Origin: Fremontodendron californicum
Taxonomy: Eukaryota > Streptophyta > Magnoliopsida > Malvales > Malvaceae
NCBI GenBank assembly: GCA_030761205.1
Contig: JAULJL010000038.1
Span: 1,674,001-1,738,000, forward strand
Length of the DNA: 64,000 nucleotides
Direction of reading: 5' to 3'
Shown here: positions 1-12,200 of the stretch, in pieces
Layout of the letters: each line of letters starts with the position of its first letter
Position numbering within the stretch: the first letter of the stretch is position 1
Position numbers and translations under genes: made by a program
Notes under the pieces: model-generated
What the model saw: the letters and a program-made list of their open reading frames with translations, nothing else
Database searches by the model: none
What the model was told of the DNA's origin: nothing

Positions 1-1869
1 CTTTTCCTGGTACTCAGACACCCTTCAGTCAAGCTCTTCCCTCACAACATCTAGTTGGTGTGAGCGGCCAGTTGTCTGCTTCTCGGCCTCAGGTTCAGCA
101 GAATGCTTCATCTGCTGCAGCGCTACAAAACCCTTTGAGTGTCAGCTTACCATCCAATTTACAACCCAATTCTGTGCCTACTACCGCAAATCAACAACAG
201 CTGCCTGTTGCTATCCAGCAGCAACTGCATCAACCACTTCAGCAATCCCCTTCTCAGCTAGCTCAAATGCTGTCTCAGCAAACTCAAACTCTACAAGCAA
301 GCTTTCATTCATCTCAGCAGGCATTTTCACTGCTCCAGCAACAATTGCAGCTCATGCAACCTTCAAATCAAAATTTGACATTGCAGCAGAATTTACAGGC
401 TTCTAAACAGCAGGTATGTGGGGCCATGATGGTTGGGTTCACTCAGGATTCGTGATATCTTTGCAGAGATAAATTGGGCTTACCAAGTCGTTTTTAGTTT
501 TTTCTTTTATAAAAAAAGAGACTTATTTCTTGATTTTCAGCTCAAAGAATTCTCTAGAAAAATTTATTAGGTTTCTATAAAAAATTTCTGCAATAAAACT
601 TAAGGATTTTAAATGCCCTGCTTATCATTGGATCCTATTTGCCTTCCATGTGTATCTGAACTCTTGATGTCAACATGCCTTTCACATTGTTAGTATGTGA
701 ACTGTTATCTTCCATGTTAAATTGTGAGTATTGCTAACAAAATTATTTTTGTAATATCATCTGCTTGTGAAAGTTGTGCTGTAATTATTATATGCTGAGG
801 ATTTTGCTTGTTGCACTCTCAGTGGGCTGGGATGACACAACAGACTTTTGGCAGCACTCCTGCTAATACACCTGGTATAGATACTCCTTCATCTGCATCT
901 GCTCCCACTGCACCTGTTTTGACAACAGCAGTAGCTCCTGTAGAATGTCATTGGACCGAGCATACTTCACCTGACGGATTCAAATACTATCATAACAGTC
1001 TAACGTGCGAAAGCAAGGTGAGACATTTATTTGAGATTTGGTCGACTGTTTGGGGAGTTTTCTGTAATTAATTCTCATGTGTTGTGATGAATTTATTCCT
1101 GTATCTATATGCAGTGGGAGAAGCCTGAAGAATTAACTTTGTTTGAACAACAGCAACAACAACAACAAAAGCCACCTGTTCAACAGCCTCAAACTCAGTC
1201 ACACCCTGCCCAGCATGCTTCACAACAGGTGACGCTCCAAACCCAGCTTCAAACACAGATCCGCCACCCTCCACAGTTACAGCAGCCGTTTTTTCATGCG
1301 TCGGTTAGTTTTGGACTCTATTAACATAGGTTTATATTGTGTTTAAATATTTAGTTGTGCTATTGTTAACTCTATTTTTGTGGAAATCCAGTATCCAGTT
1401 TCTGGAGTTAGAAATCAACAAAATACACAGGTAAATTTTATCTTAAAATCCCAACCAAATAAAAGGAAAACCTCAAGACTCTATCCTACTCTTTATGATT
1501 TTATAATCATTTCAGTCAACATTGTCTTAACCAGTTGTCGAATTGTTTCGCTATAAAATTGTACTTCATACCTTTTTTAATTTGTTTTGGAACCCTTCTT
1601 TTACAGTTATTTGTTTTGTTAGGTATATATGTTTTCACTTTCTTTTAGGAGTTTATTGCTTATTCTTATCTTTGGATTTACAGGAACTTGGTTATGGACA
1701 ATATCCGGTGGCACCATCAGCCAATGATCCCACACGCTTCCAACAGGTATAAGGTGTTGTAATTTTCATTTATTCTTGCTCCTTTTCAACAACACTATTC
1801 ATTTCTTTGGTCTATTTGCTGCAGGGGCTTCAGACGGCGCAGCATTTAGCATGGAAAAATAAGCCATAA
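1..1869 (+). CDS. FCA: Flowering time control protein FCA, C-terminal part (5' end outside window)
   Basis: Six exons are visible: 1-413 (continuing from the left edge), 823-1017, 1115-1303, 1392-1430, 1684-1746 and 1825-1869 (TAA stop). All joins are phase 0 with GT-AG borders. They encode about 313 residues: a Gln/Ser-rich stretch, a WW domain split by an intron (HWTEHTSPDGFKYYHNS, then WEKPEEL), a poly-Gln tract, and a tail ending AWKNKP. FCA is a nuclear RNA-binding protein that promotes flowering by acting on antisense FLC transcripts; its WW domain binds the 3'-end processing factor FY. The WW domain, Q-rich tail and terminal WKNK match the FCA family as I recall it. The RRM domains and the intron used for FCA self-regulation would lie upstream, outside the window. 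One WW-loop residue differs from the usual sequence (NSLTCES where NGLTGES is common). Confidence 0.93.
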
Positions 1870-2500
1870 GGTTTTAATTTTGCTTGATTTTCCATTAGCC
1901 TGGATGACTGGGCACTCCAGGCCTTTGCTTCTGCTCTTCTGTCTAGAATAGAAAGTAAAATTAGAGAAATGGAAATGTAGTTGATTGACACTAGCTGAAA
2001 TCACCGGCTTAATTTGTCATTTAAATGAGACGATACCATCCACATATATATATATATATATGTAGGCAAAGATTAGTCACAAGTTGAAGCTATGTTGTTG
2101 TTATGCATCGTTATATCATTGCCTTCTTAATGGAAGAATTCTTTTATCTCTAGGAACTTAAAATTGGAAGCTGAGGCGAGCCTGCTAATGAGGAACAATT
2201 TTCCTCTTGGCGAATGCTGGGCAACAGAAATAACAAAGTCATGGGCAAAGGCAGGTAGACAGGCATGAGGCATGCATGCATGCAGCAGCAACTGCTTTAA
2301 TTTAAAATACCAGATCAGATGTGTAATAGTAGCTATAAATACTGAATAGGTTTCTTCTCAGAATTTAATGGGAGCCTTTGCTTTGCTTCCTGAGAGCTTC
2401 TGTGCCATTAATATTAGGGCAATGAATGCCATCAACTTTGCCATGGCATATCTCTGTATTTGTGTAACGTATAATCTTAGTTGCTATTATAATAATAATA
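1870..2500 (+). other. Probable FCA 3' untranslated region
   Basis: This stretch follows the FCA stop and has no convincing coding sequence. It contains a (TA)n run near 2042-2061, a GCATGCATGCATGCAG stretch near 2271-2286 and an (AAT)n run near 2488-2510. The end is a guess; no poly(A) site was identified with confidence. Confidence 0.35.
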
Positions 2501-2721
2501 ATAATAATAATATCAGATACTTAGAAATAGAGGTTTCCTTTTTGGCTCCAAATTTGGAATTCCTTAATGACGATTCTGATGGATTGGATTTTTTAAGGAT
2601 CAACGATAGAGAGTCTACGAATCTCAACCATCACTCCCAGCTAGCTAGTCTCATATTTATGTTTCTCAGTAAGCGTTTCCTCGATATATTTATAGTTAAT
2701 AGTTAATAAAAGCAAATTTAT

Positions 2722-3015
2722 TTAGTAGTATAAAAGAGAGAGACTTGCATTAACAAAGCAATCATGGAAATGAAGACGAAGCAGCGAATAAGCTGCTGCC
2801 ATTTCTGGAGTGGTAGGATACAGCATTTTCAACCCAAGTGAAGATGATGATGGGTTCTGCCTCTGGGTCCAGGCAGCTATTTTTATACAAGTTAATACCA
2901 ATGTCATCAAAACATAACATGTTTCGTTCATGGTGTTTGGGTTTGGCACATTGGCAAATGCGATGGAAAGGGAAAGCTTAAGCATTACCAAAGAGAAAGC
3001 CAAGTACTTGGCCAT
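2722..3015 (-). pseudogene. Class III peroxidase exon-1 relic
   Basis: The 97-residue reading frame starts with a hydrophobic secretory-type leader (MAKYLAFSLVMLKLSL) and ends with EMAAAYSLLRLHFHDCFVN. LLRLHFHDCFVN is the distal-histidine active-site motif of secreted class III peroxidases, and an intron normally follows FVN. The middle part lacks the usual N-terminal Cys and the YY..TCP region and looks scrambled. After FVN the sequence reads GCAAGT, which could be a GC-type donor, but I find no later exons on this strand (no VSCADI, GAHTIG or proximal-His region between 1870 and 2722). I read it as a truncated, decayed gene copy. It lies tail-to-tail with FCA. Confidence 0.65.
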
Positions 3016-3680
3016 GATCTTCTACTCTTAGGAGTTAGAACTTAGAACTGCAACTGAAGATTGTCTTTATATATTTATATTTATATATATATATTTCGGT
3101 CATTACTCATTAGATTTGACACAGCCAGGGGAACCGTAGAATCTACAAATCTCTGCTTAATTAGGTTTGGGTCATTACTCATTAGCTAAAGGATTGATCC
3201 AAAACATAAGAATTAGTGGTGGACCATTAAAAAAGAAGCTTTAGTTTGGCCCAATTTAAGAGTTGGAACTTGGAACCAAAACCGGAAAAGCTACCAAGAA
3301 TTTCTTGTTTCGGGCCCCATTATGTCCAGATAAACTGGCCTATCTATGTCGAAAGTAAAATAGTACCAAAAAACAGCCCATGAAATGAAGTCTTATATAA
3401 TGGCCACCTGATAATCTGATTCTCGGACAACTCTACACAGAATCTTTACTCAAAATTCAAAAAGACAATTTTATTCTTCTTCTCAATTATTATTTTTTCT
3501 TTTGAAATTGCATGACAAGAATATTTGATTTTGAATCTACATATATATATATATATAGATGCCTTTCCTACTACTATATATTTATCCATTCTCTTGGCAA
3601 TTAAATTATGAGACAACTTTTCATTTACAAAGAGTAATTTAAATCTACATATTATTAAGAGTATAACCTAATTTGTTACT

Positions 3681-3723
<43 letters not shown>

Positions 3724-5327
3724 TCTCTAAAAAGTCTCAATCTAGGAAAAATTACTGTCAAATCCATATTTCCAAAAATTAAAGAAAAAAAGAAAAACCG
3801 ATCAAATTGATCCCTTCTAATTGCCGACTAAATGGGCTCTAAAATCATATAGAAATAATATTTCCATGCTTAACTATTTCCTGCTTAGATATTAGATCAA
3901 CAATCCCATATAATTCTAGGAAAGGAAAGTGACCCAACCTAACTTTTCAGCACAGATTTTTTGTAAGGCAACTGATCAATATCATTTAATTTGTGTAGGC
4001 ATTTGAGTGTAATTACCGTTGATGATAACTATGGAAGCTTTTTTTTCCTTCTTCCTTTTTATATATATAGTTTGATTAATTAGTGGTTATATTAGAAAGT
4101 TTGTGATATATATCAACAGCAACTTTTTTTCCATGGGAAAAAAACAAGAGTATGCTTTTCTATCTTTGAACTTTCCAGCATTATTAATGCTTGCTTGAGC
4201 GAATTAAACCCTCTTTACCCCACCAATTAAGGAATTGTTCATAAGCAGGAGGGAAAAAAATACAAAAATCTGTCCTCTCCTTTCTTGTCCAATAAATATC
4301 CTCGGCACCTTTTGGTGTCCCTTCTTTATAATTCTGTCATGTGTTCAATTAATTAATTGTTTATAAACACGTGTCAAAATACTATTGGAGGAACACCAAA
4401 AAAAACACCAAAAAGGGACAGAAGAAATTTATTCTTTCTTGTCACGTTGAATAAAGTGATGAACAACCCTTGTTTACACTATGTATCTTGTTTCCCAAGC
4501 TAAACTATATAGATGAAATATCGATTTACATTGGTGTAAAATTAATTAATTTTACATATTTTTATAATTTTATATATTACTAACATTTTAATAAACTGAT
4601 CATTTGATTTAGTAATATAACCGTACTTGTCATGCACAAAAATTTCAAATCGATTCAACATCTCTATCATATATATATTGATCGAAAATATTACTTTTTA
4701 TATATTTAATGTTTGATATTTTTTTATATAAAAAATTAATTAAACATTTTTACTAATGCAACAAAGTTATTTGGATAAAGCATGAAATTTGACGTATACG
4801 AAACACAACAATCATATTAAATAAATATAAAAAAATTATTTAAATTAATTTTATTTTACACCTTCACATAACCAAGATTAATATCCACAACTTTCTTCTG
4901 TTTGGACAGCGAATTATCTTGTAGATATGTCATTCTCTTCATGCACAATAACATTTGAACCCAAAAAATCCCCTTTATTAATCACTGTGTATTTATCGAT
5001 GAAAAGTTTACAAATGCTTGAAATATACCTATACAGAGAGAGAGAGAAATGAAAATGCCGTCTTGTAAGTTGTAAGTATGAAGCCAGCTGTTGTATGCAT
5101 GCAAAAAATCTTTCCACCGCGATCTTCCTTGGAAAATAATTAAAAAGATATACTGATATGACAATTTGGAAAAAGTTAATCGTTCTTTTCAGACACCTTA
5201 TCTTTATTCTTACATGTTAATTAGTCAATCCATATAAATCAATTTCCTATTTAAGATCTCTCCTCAACTCTCATTTCTATAACATCCATCTGAAACTATG
5301 CTTTAATACACGAATTTATGATTTGTT

Positions 5328-5373
<46 letters not shown>

Positions 5374-6429
5374 CTCTTTCTCCTCAAGATTTTTATTCAT
5401 TACTCTGCTTTAATTATATATATATATATATATATTATATATAAAAGTAGATGATCTGCATGTTGAGAGCGAGCCAGTGTACAATATTCCTAGCTAGATG
5501 AGACAGTTCAATATGGGGAAGACTAGTAGAATCGGATCCTCCTGCCAAAATCTCTCACCATCCTCTTAATATCTAGAGATCAACAGCACTCCCATTTCCT
5601 TGCTAAGATATATAAGATGTTCATATAAATTCCATCATTTATTAATGACCTCCATCTCCATATCTGTTAATTAGCTTCAAAATTAAGGAACAAAAAGTCA
5701 TGAATCGAACAGATCGAAAAGGCTAATGGGAATGGTTAAAAGTTATTTTTGTATCCTAATTTGCAACCTCCATGGCATGCATGTATTCCAAAATATCTCA
5801 TTCATATATAATAATTAACTTTCCAACACATTTTCACTGTCCTCTCTCCCATCTTTATGGGTTCCCTTCGCTAACTTCGTAGGGTAGATTTCCCAAATTA
5901 ATTATTCTAGAATGCCCCTTTTCCCATAAAGTTGAAGAATTTTCTGTCATACAAAAAGTTACTAGTAATACTAATAACCAGCCTTCATAACGACTTTTAT
6001 CATCAAGAAAAAACCCTAACCCTAAAGACTCTTTCTAGCTTACTCTATCTCTTGATAATATGCATGGGTGCACTGCACACAATAAAAAAGAAAGAAAGAA
6101 TGGCAAGAAGCAAAGAAGAAGAAAATGGCTAGAGTGAAGCAAAATGGAAGAATTAAAAAAAAAAAAACCCAATATCCATGATTGAATACTCTCTAAATAC
6201 AAAGAATAACCACAAGAAAAACTAAGTATAAAACGAGAGTAGTCCTCCTCCAAAAGAGACTAAATTGGCTAGTGATTTTACAGATAATAAACCTGAATAA
6301 AAAGGGTAGTATATATAATGGTGAAGTGGGTTCTCCTTGTCTGAAGATAAATCTCCCTTGAGTTGGTTAGAAAAAAAAAAAAAAAAACTACATACCAATT
6401 ACCAGCAACATATAATTAAAACCCATTTT
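3016..6429. other. Intergenic, no gene recognised
   Basis: AT-rich DNA between the peroxidase relic and the WRKY gene. It holds (TA)n runs at about 3542-3558, 3684-3721, 5332-5371 and 5412-5442, a short telomere-like motif (AAACCCTAACCCTAAA) near 6010-6026, and the probable 3' UTR of the WRKY gene next to 6429. No coding sequence with family resemblance was seen on either strand. Confidence 0.6.
5332..5371. repeat. (TA)n microsatellite
   Basis: About 40 bp of uninterrupted TA repeat, followed by a second, broken TA tract at about 5412-5442. Confidence 0.95.
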
Positions 6430-7853
6430 CTACTCTTCTTCTTCCTTTGTCCAATTCCTCATCTGGGTTATAACAATATCCTGAAGAAGTCCATGGTCTC
6501 TAAGTGATGTAGCTGAAGAATTATTATTAGGACTAAAACGTCGTTTCTCTTGAAGGAAAACAGGAAACGAGGAATTGAAGCTAGAGCTAGTAGTACTAGT
6601 AGTAATATTCAATGAAGACAATGAGGTATAATTATAGGGTTGTACTTGTTGCTGATGATGATGATGTAAATACTGAGGTTGAGGAACAACAAAAGATGGA
6701 GCCGAACCAGCAGCAAAACTAGAGCCATCCGAGGCGAATCCGATGCTTCCTCGAGGCGTTATCGGCCACGGATGCGTATGCTGGCCTTCGTAAGTGGTAA
6801 CGACGATCGTCGGATCATCGGATGATCTTTCAACTCTCTTCTTCACCCCACATCCAGCACTAGTGCAACGATAATAGCTCCTGTGTTTCAATCATATTAA
6901 AAAACTCACAATTAATAAGAAAGTTATAATAATAATAATAATTAAAGTAGTCTTTTTTATGATTTGAATTCTTGGGATGTAAGGAACAGATTCAAAAAAT
7001 GATATAGTAATTATAAAAATAAAAGTGGACCAGATTTAGATTAGATTTTGATACCTGGGATAAGGGCTGTTTCTCACAGCTTTTTGCCCATACTTTCTCC
7101 ATCTATAGCCATCATCTAAGTGATCAATTATTTCACTCTTAGTCATGAACGCAAATCTCGGCACTCTTTGCCTTTTTTGGTTCTTCTTTTTGGGTTTCAA
7201 CCTAAAACCCATAAAAAGCAAGCACAAAACTTTACTTAAAAAAAATCAGCAAAACAAATGAAAAGTTTCCTACACTCACAAATATCTAACTCATCACTTC
7301 TACAAAAATCGTGTACTGAAACAAACCCATAGCTTAGAAAAAGATGAGACTTAAGAGAAGCGTACTGTTTCTTTGTCTTGTCTTGATCCTGATCTTGTTC
7401 TTCATCATCTCCAGCTTTGGCTTGCTCATCATTTGCAGCTTCATTCGATGAGGAAGAGATCGAAGAAGAGTTTGGTGTTACCGGGTTGTTTAAAACCTCT
7501 GAAGAATATTCCGGTACGGTGGAAGCCGGCGAAGGAAAACCAGCTTGAAGCTTCTGCTTAGTGTCTAATTGTAGTAGTTTTTCATGTAATATATCTTGGT
7601 GAAGTAATACTTCAGACGGTGGTGGTGGTGGTGGCGATGGTGAAAGAATCAGAGGAGGCTGAATTAAGGAATCCAATAAAGAAGGAGCAATAAAATCTTT
7701 TTGGATACCAAGCAAGTCCATGAAGCCTAAAGAATCCCACTTATCTCCACCACTAACTTCACATGCTCCTGCCGCTGCTGCCATGTCAAAGATACTTCCA
7801 CCAAACCCAGTTGCTGCTGAAGGATTCTCATCGGAAAATCTCATATTTGCCAT
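6430..7853 (-). CDS. WRKY48: WRKY transcription factor, group IIc, WRKY48-like
   Basis: Three exons: 7853-7366, 7201-7055 and 6880-6430, encoding 361 residues. The second intron splits the WRKY domain after SPYPR, the usual position, between PR and SYYRC. Residues 197-203 are WRKYGQK, and the zinc finger is C-X4-C-X23-H-X1-H (RCTSAGC ... GQHTH), typical of group IIc. GCGVKKRVERSSDDP, ITPRG after the finger, and the C-terminal LRDHGLLQDI match the WRKY48 branch as I recall it. A basic stretch KPKKKNQKRQR precedes the domain and is a likely nuclear signal. WRKY48 in Arabidopsis is a stress- and pathogen-induced activator that lowers basal resistance. An oddity is one extra Ile before the motif (KSEIIDHLDDGYRW). 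A W-box lies upstream. Confidence 0.93.
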
Positions 7854-7989
7854 GGAAATATAATTCTCTCTTTCTTCTTCTCCCTAGACTCTTCACATAT
7901 ACTCCTCCATTTTTCAAAAACAAACCAATCCCAAGTTTTTATCCTTGCATTACGACCAAAAAAAAAATCTTTTTAAAACATAGATTAAA

Positions 7990-8024
7990 AAAATAGAGAA
8001 AAGAAAGAGAGAGAGAGAGAGAAT
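7990..8024 (-). promoter_or_regulatory. GA/CT-rich leader of the WRKY gene
   Basis: The plus strand reads GAGAAAAGAAAGAGAGAGAG, so the transcript strand is a CT-rich run about 140 bp before the ATG, as is common in plant 5' leaders. Confidence 0.4.
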
Positions 8025-8233
8025 GGGAGTGTTTGGGTATTGAAGTGTGAAAGGACTTGTGTTGGGAATTTGGAGAACAGCTTGGAATTTTTGGAAGAAG
8101 GTGACCGCCATTTGCCGGTTAATTATAAGTACTGTACGTGGCGATTAAGGGAGGCCGGTGTTGGAGTTTGGAGGCATTTATTGCTTATGGACCGCCCTTT
8201 TTCTTTTGGGTCCAGTTCTGCATACGCGGATTG

Positions 8234-8239
8234 TTGACC
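8234..8239 (+). promoter_or_regulatory. W-box (TTGACC) upstream of the WRKY gene
   Basis: TTGACC lies about 380 bp upstream of the WRKY48-like start codon, inside GTTGACCGGTTTAACCGG. W-boxes are binding sites for WRKY proteins, and many WRKY promoters carry them for auto- or cross-regulation. A single hexamer can occur by chance; function is inferred. Confidence 0.4.
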
Positions 8240-8344
8240 GGTTTAACCGGTTGTGTGTGGACGGGGCCGTCGTTCTTTTGCGCGGTTCGCCTTTTTAACT
8301 TTATAAAAAAATTCTCTTTTCTTTTAAAATTAAATTAATTAATT

Positions 8345-9372
8345 GTATAAAAAATACTTCTGTTTTCTGAAATGACTTTTATACCCTTTTAATTACTATC
8401 TCCGATCTTGTATTTAATTACTATTATGAATTCATGAAATTTCAAGCTAGGTGTACACAAGTGTCAATTATATATATGTGCTGTAATTGAATTATTTTTA
8501 AGATATTTTAGATGTGAATTTGTAAGTTCACACAATTTTTAATATTTGCTTATCTATACTTATATATTAAAAGAATTTCTTGAGAGTTACTATAGCAGAA
8601 TGACAGCTGTCTTTTTTTCAATGTTTTAAAAAATTATAAAATCAATTAATCAATTAAAAATATTTATAATTTATAATTATTATAATAAATAATTATTAAT
8701 AAGGTATATATATTATGGATTTGGTTAAATCAAAATTTATATGCATTAATTAAAGATTAATTAATTATTATTTAAGTTTTTTTTTTTGTATTTAATATAT
8801 TACTTGTACTAAAATAAAAAATAATTCATTAAATTATATATTTTTTAAAAATATCACCTTGTTATTAGATATTAATTAACATTTTTCATATACTATTAGT
8901 AATTTAGAAAATCAATTCTTTAAGGGGGAAAAAAATCAGCCAATGAATTCCGCCCATGTTGAAGAAGTAGCTTGCATCACTTTCTCCATTAACAATTTTG
9001 ACAACAAAAAAAAACCCCTAAATATACATATATTTATTGAATTCAAGAGCTTAAGGGCACTTTTGTCATATGGGTTATTTATTTATTACACCATTATCAT
9101 GCAGACAAAAATCATTTATGTTGAGAGAAAAGAAAAATAAATAAAAAGGAAACTCATTTACCAATAAAACATTTTGGGAGTACTTGAAACTTTGAAAGGG
9201 AAAACAAAAGAAGTGAAACAACAACCGCGTTGTGAATGCTGACACAATAAACGCGTCAGCAGAGTGTCCAATCCAACTCATCACTCGCTCAATTCTTCCC
9301 CGACAAGCCAACACCATCAACAGACAACTGCTACTTAAGTTTCCAAATTTTTTTTTTTAGACGTAAACATAA
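8345..9372. other. Intergenic, no gene recognised
   Basis: Very AT-rich sequence upstream of the WRKY promoter with A/T homopolymers. No reading frame shows family resemblance. Confidence 0.55.
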
Positions 9373-9381
9373 ATAAAAGAA

Positions 9382-9566
9382 GGATTTTGCTAACAAGTGT
9401 CTTAAAAGCATTCTTTAAGGTTATTATGTATAGTAATATCTTCATTCAATACATTAAAAATGATGAATAAAATTATCAGCTTTTGTATTTAATACAATAT
9501 TTTTACTATAAATAATATATTAGCTAACCTTAAAGAGTGTCCTAAGGGCACTCGTTAGCAAAACCC
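9382..9566. mobile_element. MULE-type MITE, 185 bp
   Basis: The ends are inverted repeats: GGATTTTGCTAACAAGTGTC on the left and, reverse-complemented, GGGTTTTGCTAACGAGTGCC on the right; the pairing continues to TTCTTTAAGG against CTCTTTAAGG. Flanks are ATAAAAGAA (9373-9381) and ATAAAAAAA (9567-9575), 8 of 9 identical. A 9-bp duplication and GGGTTTTGC-type ends fit Mutator-like elements. The A-rich right flank weakens the duplication evidence. It has no coding capacity. Confidence 0.72.
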
Positions 9567-9794
9567 ATAAAAAAAAAAATCCAAGAAGAGAGAAGTGATG
9601 AAAAAAAAAAAAAGAACGTAAAGAATGCAATAATAAACGAAGAACATTATATCATTGTTTCATGTGGTTTATATTTCTCCGTGTTATCACTTATCATTTA
9701 ATTTTGCCCACAAATAAGTTATAGTCCTCGTTTCAAACGTACAACCTGATTTCTACAGAACAAAATTTCAAAAACCATATTACTCTTTTTCTCG

Positions 9795-10165
9795 ATTTAG
9801 TATTCACATGATTTTTGTACTATAATAAATAAAAAAAATTTAATTTTTGTATTATAAATGTGAATAATTTAATTCTTATACAATTGAAATAAGTGTAAAT
9901 AAGTAAAATTGATAACGATGTTAATGAAAAATCGTTAAAATGTTGATGTGGACTCGTAAAATCTAACATAATTAATGATTTGGAATAAAATATGATTTGA
10001 AATATATCTAAATCTATTAGATTTTACGAGTTCACGTAAGTATTTTAACGGTTTTTCATTAAAACCATTATCAATTTTACTTATTTAATTTGCACATATT
10101 TCAATTGTACACAGAAACTGATTTACTCTTTTTACTACATTACGGGAATTATGTGGGTATTTAAA
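9795..10165. repeat. Long imperfect inverted repeat (foldback element)
   Basis: The left arm (about 9795-9965) contains ACAATTGAAATAAG, AGTAAAATTGATAA and CTCGTAAAATCTAA. The right arm (about 10016-10165) holds the same segments in reverse complement and reverse order. The loop is about 50 bp. The transcript would fold into a hairpin of roughly 150 bp. The outer boundary and target duplication are not clear. Confidence 0.65.
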
Positions 10166-10204
10166 CCTTTTTTCTCTCTCTAAAACTTTTTTTTTTTAAC
10201 TCTT

Positions 10205-10400
10205 TCTTCAACTATATGACCAAAGTAGGCTTGCTTGGCCATGGCTGTGCCCATGGTGGAGCCTCCCACAGGGTTGCTGAGTTTCACCAACTCGATGGCG
10301 ACTCATTGTTACTACTCACAACTTGGTGAGAGACTATGAGGGCCAATTCCTAAACACGCCGACAGCTATGATTTTGCTGTTAACGATTTTGGAGAATCTT
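10205..10400. other. GC-richer island of unknown origin
   Basis: A patch with clearly higher GC than its surroundings (GGCCATGGCTGTGCCCATGG near 10238). Short open stretches exist on both strands but none matches a family I know. It may be a fragment of a captured or decayed gene. Confidence 0.3.
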
Positions 10401-12200
10401 AATAAATCAAAATTTTAAATTGCGATTGTAACTTAATATTATTACTGTTATTTTACGATTTTAATTTTTTATTATTATTAATATTTATCGTAATTAGAGT
10501 ATAAATTATTAGCAGTTCGTTACGATTAAACTCACGATTGTTAATTACATGTATATAAATTTAATTTATTACTTGTAAATAATTTTTTTACTTTTATAAA
10601 TAGAATATCAAGAATTATTCTAAAAATTGTTAATAAGGAATTTCTACAATTATTATGTTTTACAATAAGTTGTGCAAAAAAAACTTCAAGATCAAGATGA
10701 TCACAACAATTACAATAGTATTCATTACGTTCGCAATCGTGATAAAAATGACATCCGCAGCCTCATTTTAAATCCCTGTGACAAATCTTGTCAAAAAGTC
10801 ATCTTAGAACTTGCCATTGATCTTTCTTTACTCACAATCCTCAAACTAATCCTACTGCTAAATGGAATTGGTTTGGTGGTAAGCTTGTTAAAACCCTTTT
10901 GAAATTTGCTTTCACAATTACATTTGTTGTTGTAAACCTTCTTGTTATTGTTGTTATTGGGTTTTTTTTTTTTTTTTTTTTTAACAAAATATATCAAAAC
11001 AAAAGATGAGCCAACAGTAGAGCTACATGTATATTTTTGTCTTTTAGAAATCCTTCCAAAGCACATTCACTTTTACGCGGTTTTAGTATATTCCCTTCCC
11101 CTAATGGTTGCTTCTAATACACGCCCTTTTTTTTTTTCTTTTTTTTTTTTCTTTTTCTTGTGGCTTATTTTAATTATCTTTCTTCTAATGTACAACTTCT
11201 TATTCTTGGCCATCAAGTTTTTTCATGACTCGTGATTCCATCTTCATCAATTTATTTTCTTCTAAACTAATACTATATTAACTTCACTATTTATTTCATT
11301 TAACTCCTAATAAAATTTAACAATTTAATTACTATTAGAATTAAAAGTAGTGGTCAATAACTAAGAAAATCAATGAGTTTCATTACCCGCCTCGTTATTG
11401 ATTATCCCTTCTTCCAAGAAGGGAGGAAAAAAAAAAGAAAAATTATTATTAACATATTTTATGTGTACAAACTCTATACTTGGTAATTATTATGAATCTT
11501 AATTCATTGAACATGTGAAAGTCATTTTTAAGAATAAAAAATGGGCGACATTTTATAAAATATATTATATACATGCATATATGCTAGGCTTTTTTTTTTA
11601 TAGGTTTCTCACAGGGAGTTTAAAAATTAAAACTCGTAACTTGAAAATTTTTTGAGCACATGAAAGTATGTACTTATAACTTAAAAAAGATTTTTTGTAC
11701 GTTAATGAGTATCTTACGCATTTTTTAAGATTTTTTATTATTTTAAATAATTTATTTTTCATATGTATGTTAAAATTCATAACATCTATCGATTGTCAAT
11801 TATAGTGTAATATTAAAATAACTATTCATTTAGTATTTTAATAAATTTATAAGAATATTGCCTTAGCAAAATCTTTTAAAAAACACGAGGAACAGAAACT
11901 ATCAAATTAAGATATGAAACTTTTCATGTTTTAATTTTCTTTCAAAAAATATATATATTAGTATTGATTATTCAGTAAGTTTTAAACGACAGTTGGCCCT
12001 TTATTGCTTCGTGATTAAGGTTGCAAATTACGAGACAGACAAAAATCACATACAGTAATTTTTTTTTTATTTTTACAGTAGTTCCATTTCACGTGCATGT
12101 GAAGAAGCTTCAATCAAAAGCCTTCAACAAGGTTTGGAGCGTGATGAATACGGAAAAGATGTGGCTCTTGGTCTTGGATTTACCCAACCGATCGAACTCC
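10400..12200. other. Intergenic, no gene recognised
   Basis: AT-rich sequence with long T runs (10962-10982 and 11128-11150). An open frame of 76 codons near 10672-10902 has no recognisable domain and is probably chance. Confidence 0.5.

Noticed and set aside
4302..4424. Inverted words CACCTTTTGGTGTCC and ACACCAAAAAGGGACA as a MITE
   Set aside because: The pairing is short, the A runs dominate it, and no flanking duplication was found.
6010..6026. Telomere-type AAACCCTAACCCTAAA as a telobox promoter element
   Set aside because: No gene start lies next to it in a suitable orientation, so it is only noted as a short interstitial telomere-like motif.
10672..10902. 76-codon open frame
   Set aside because: No start context, domain or homologue recognised, and surrounding AT-rich DNA makes chance frames common.
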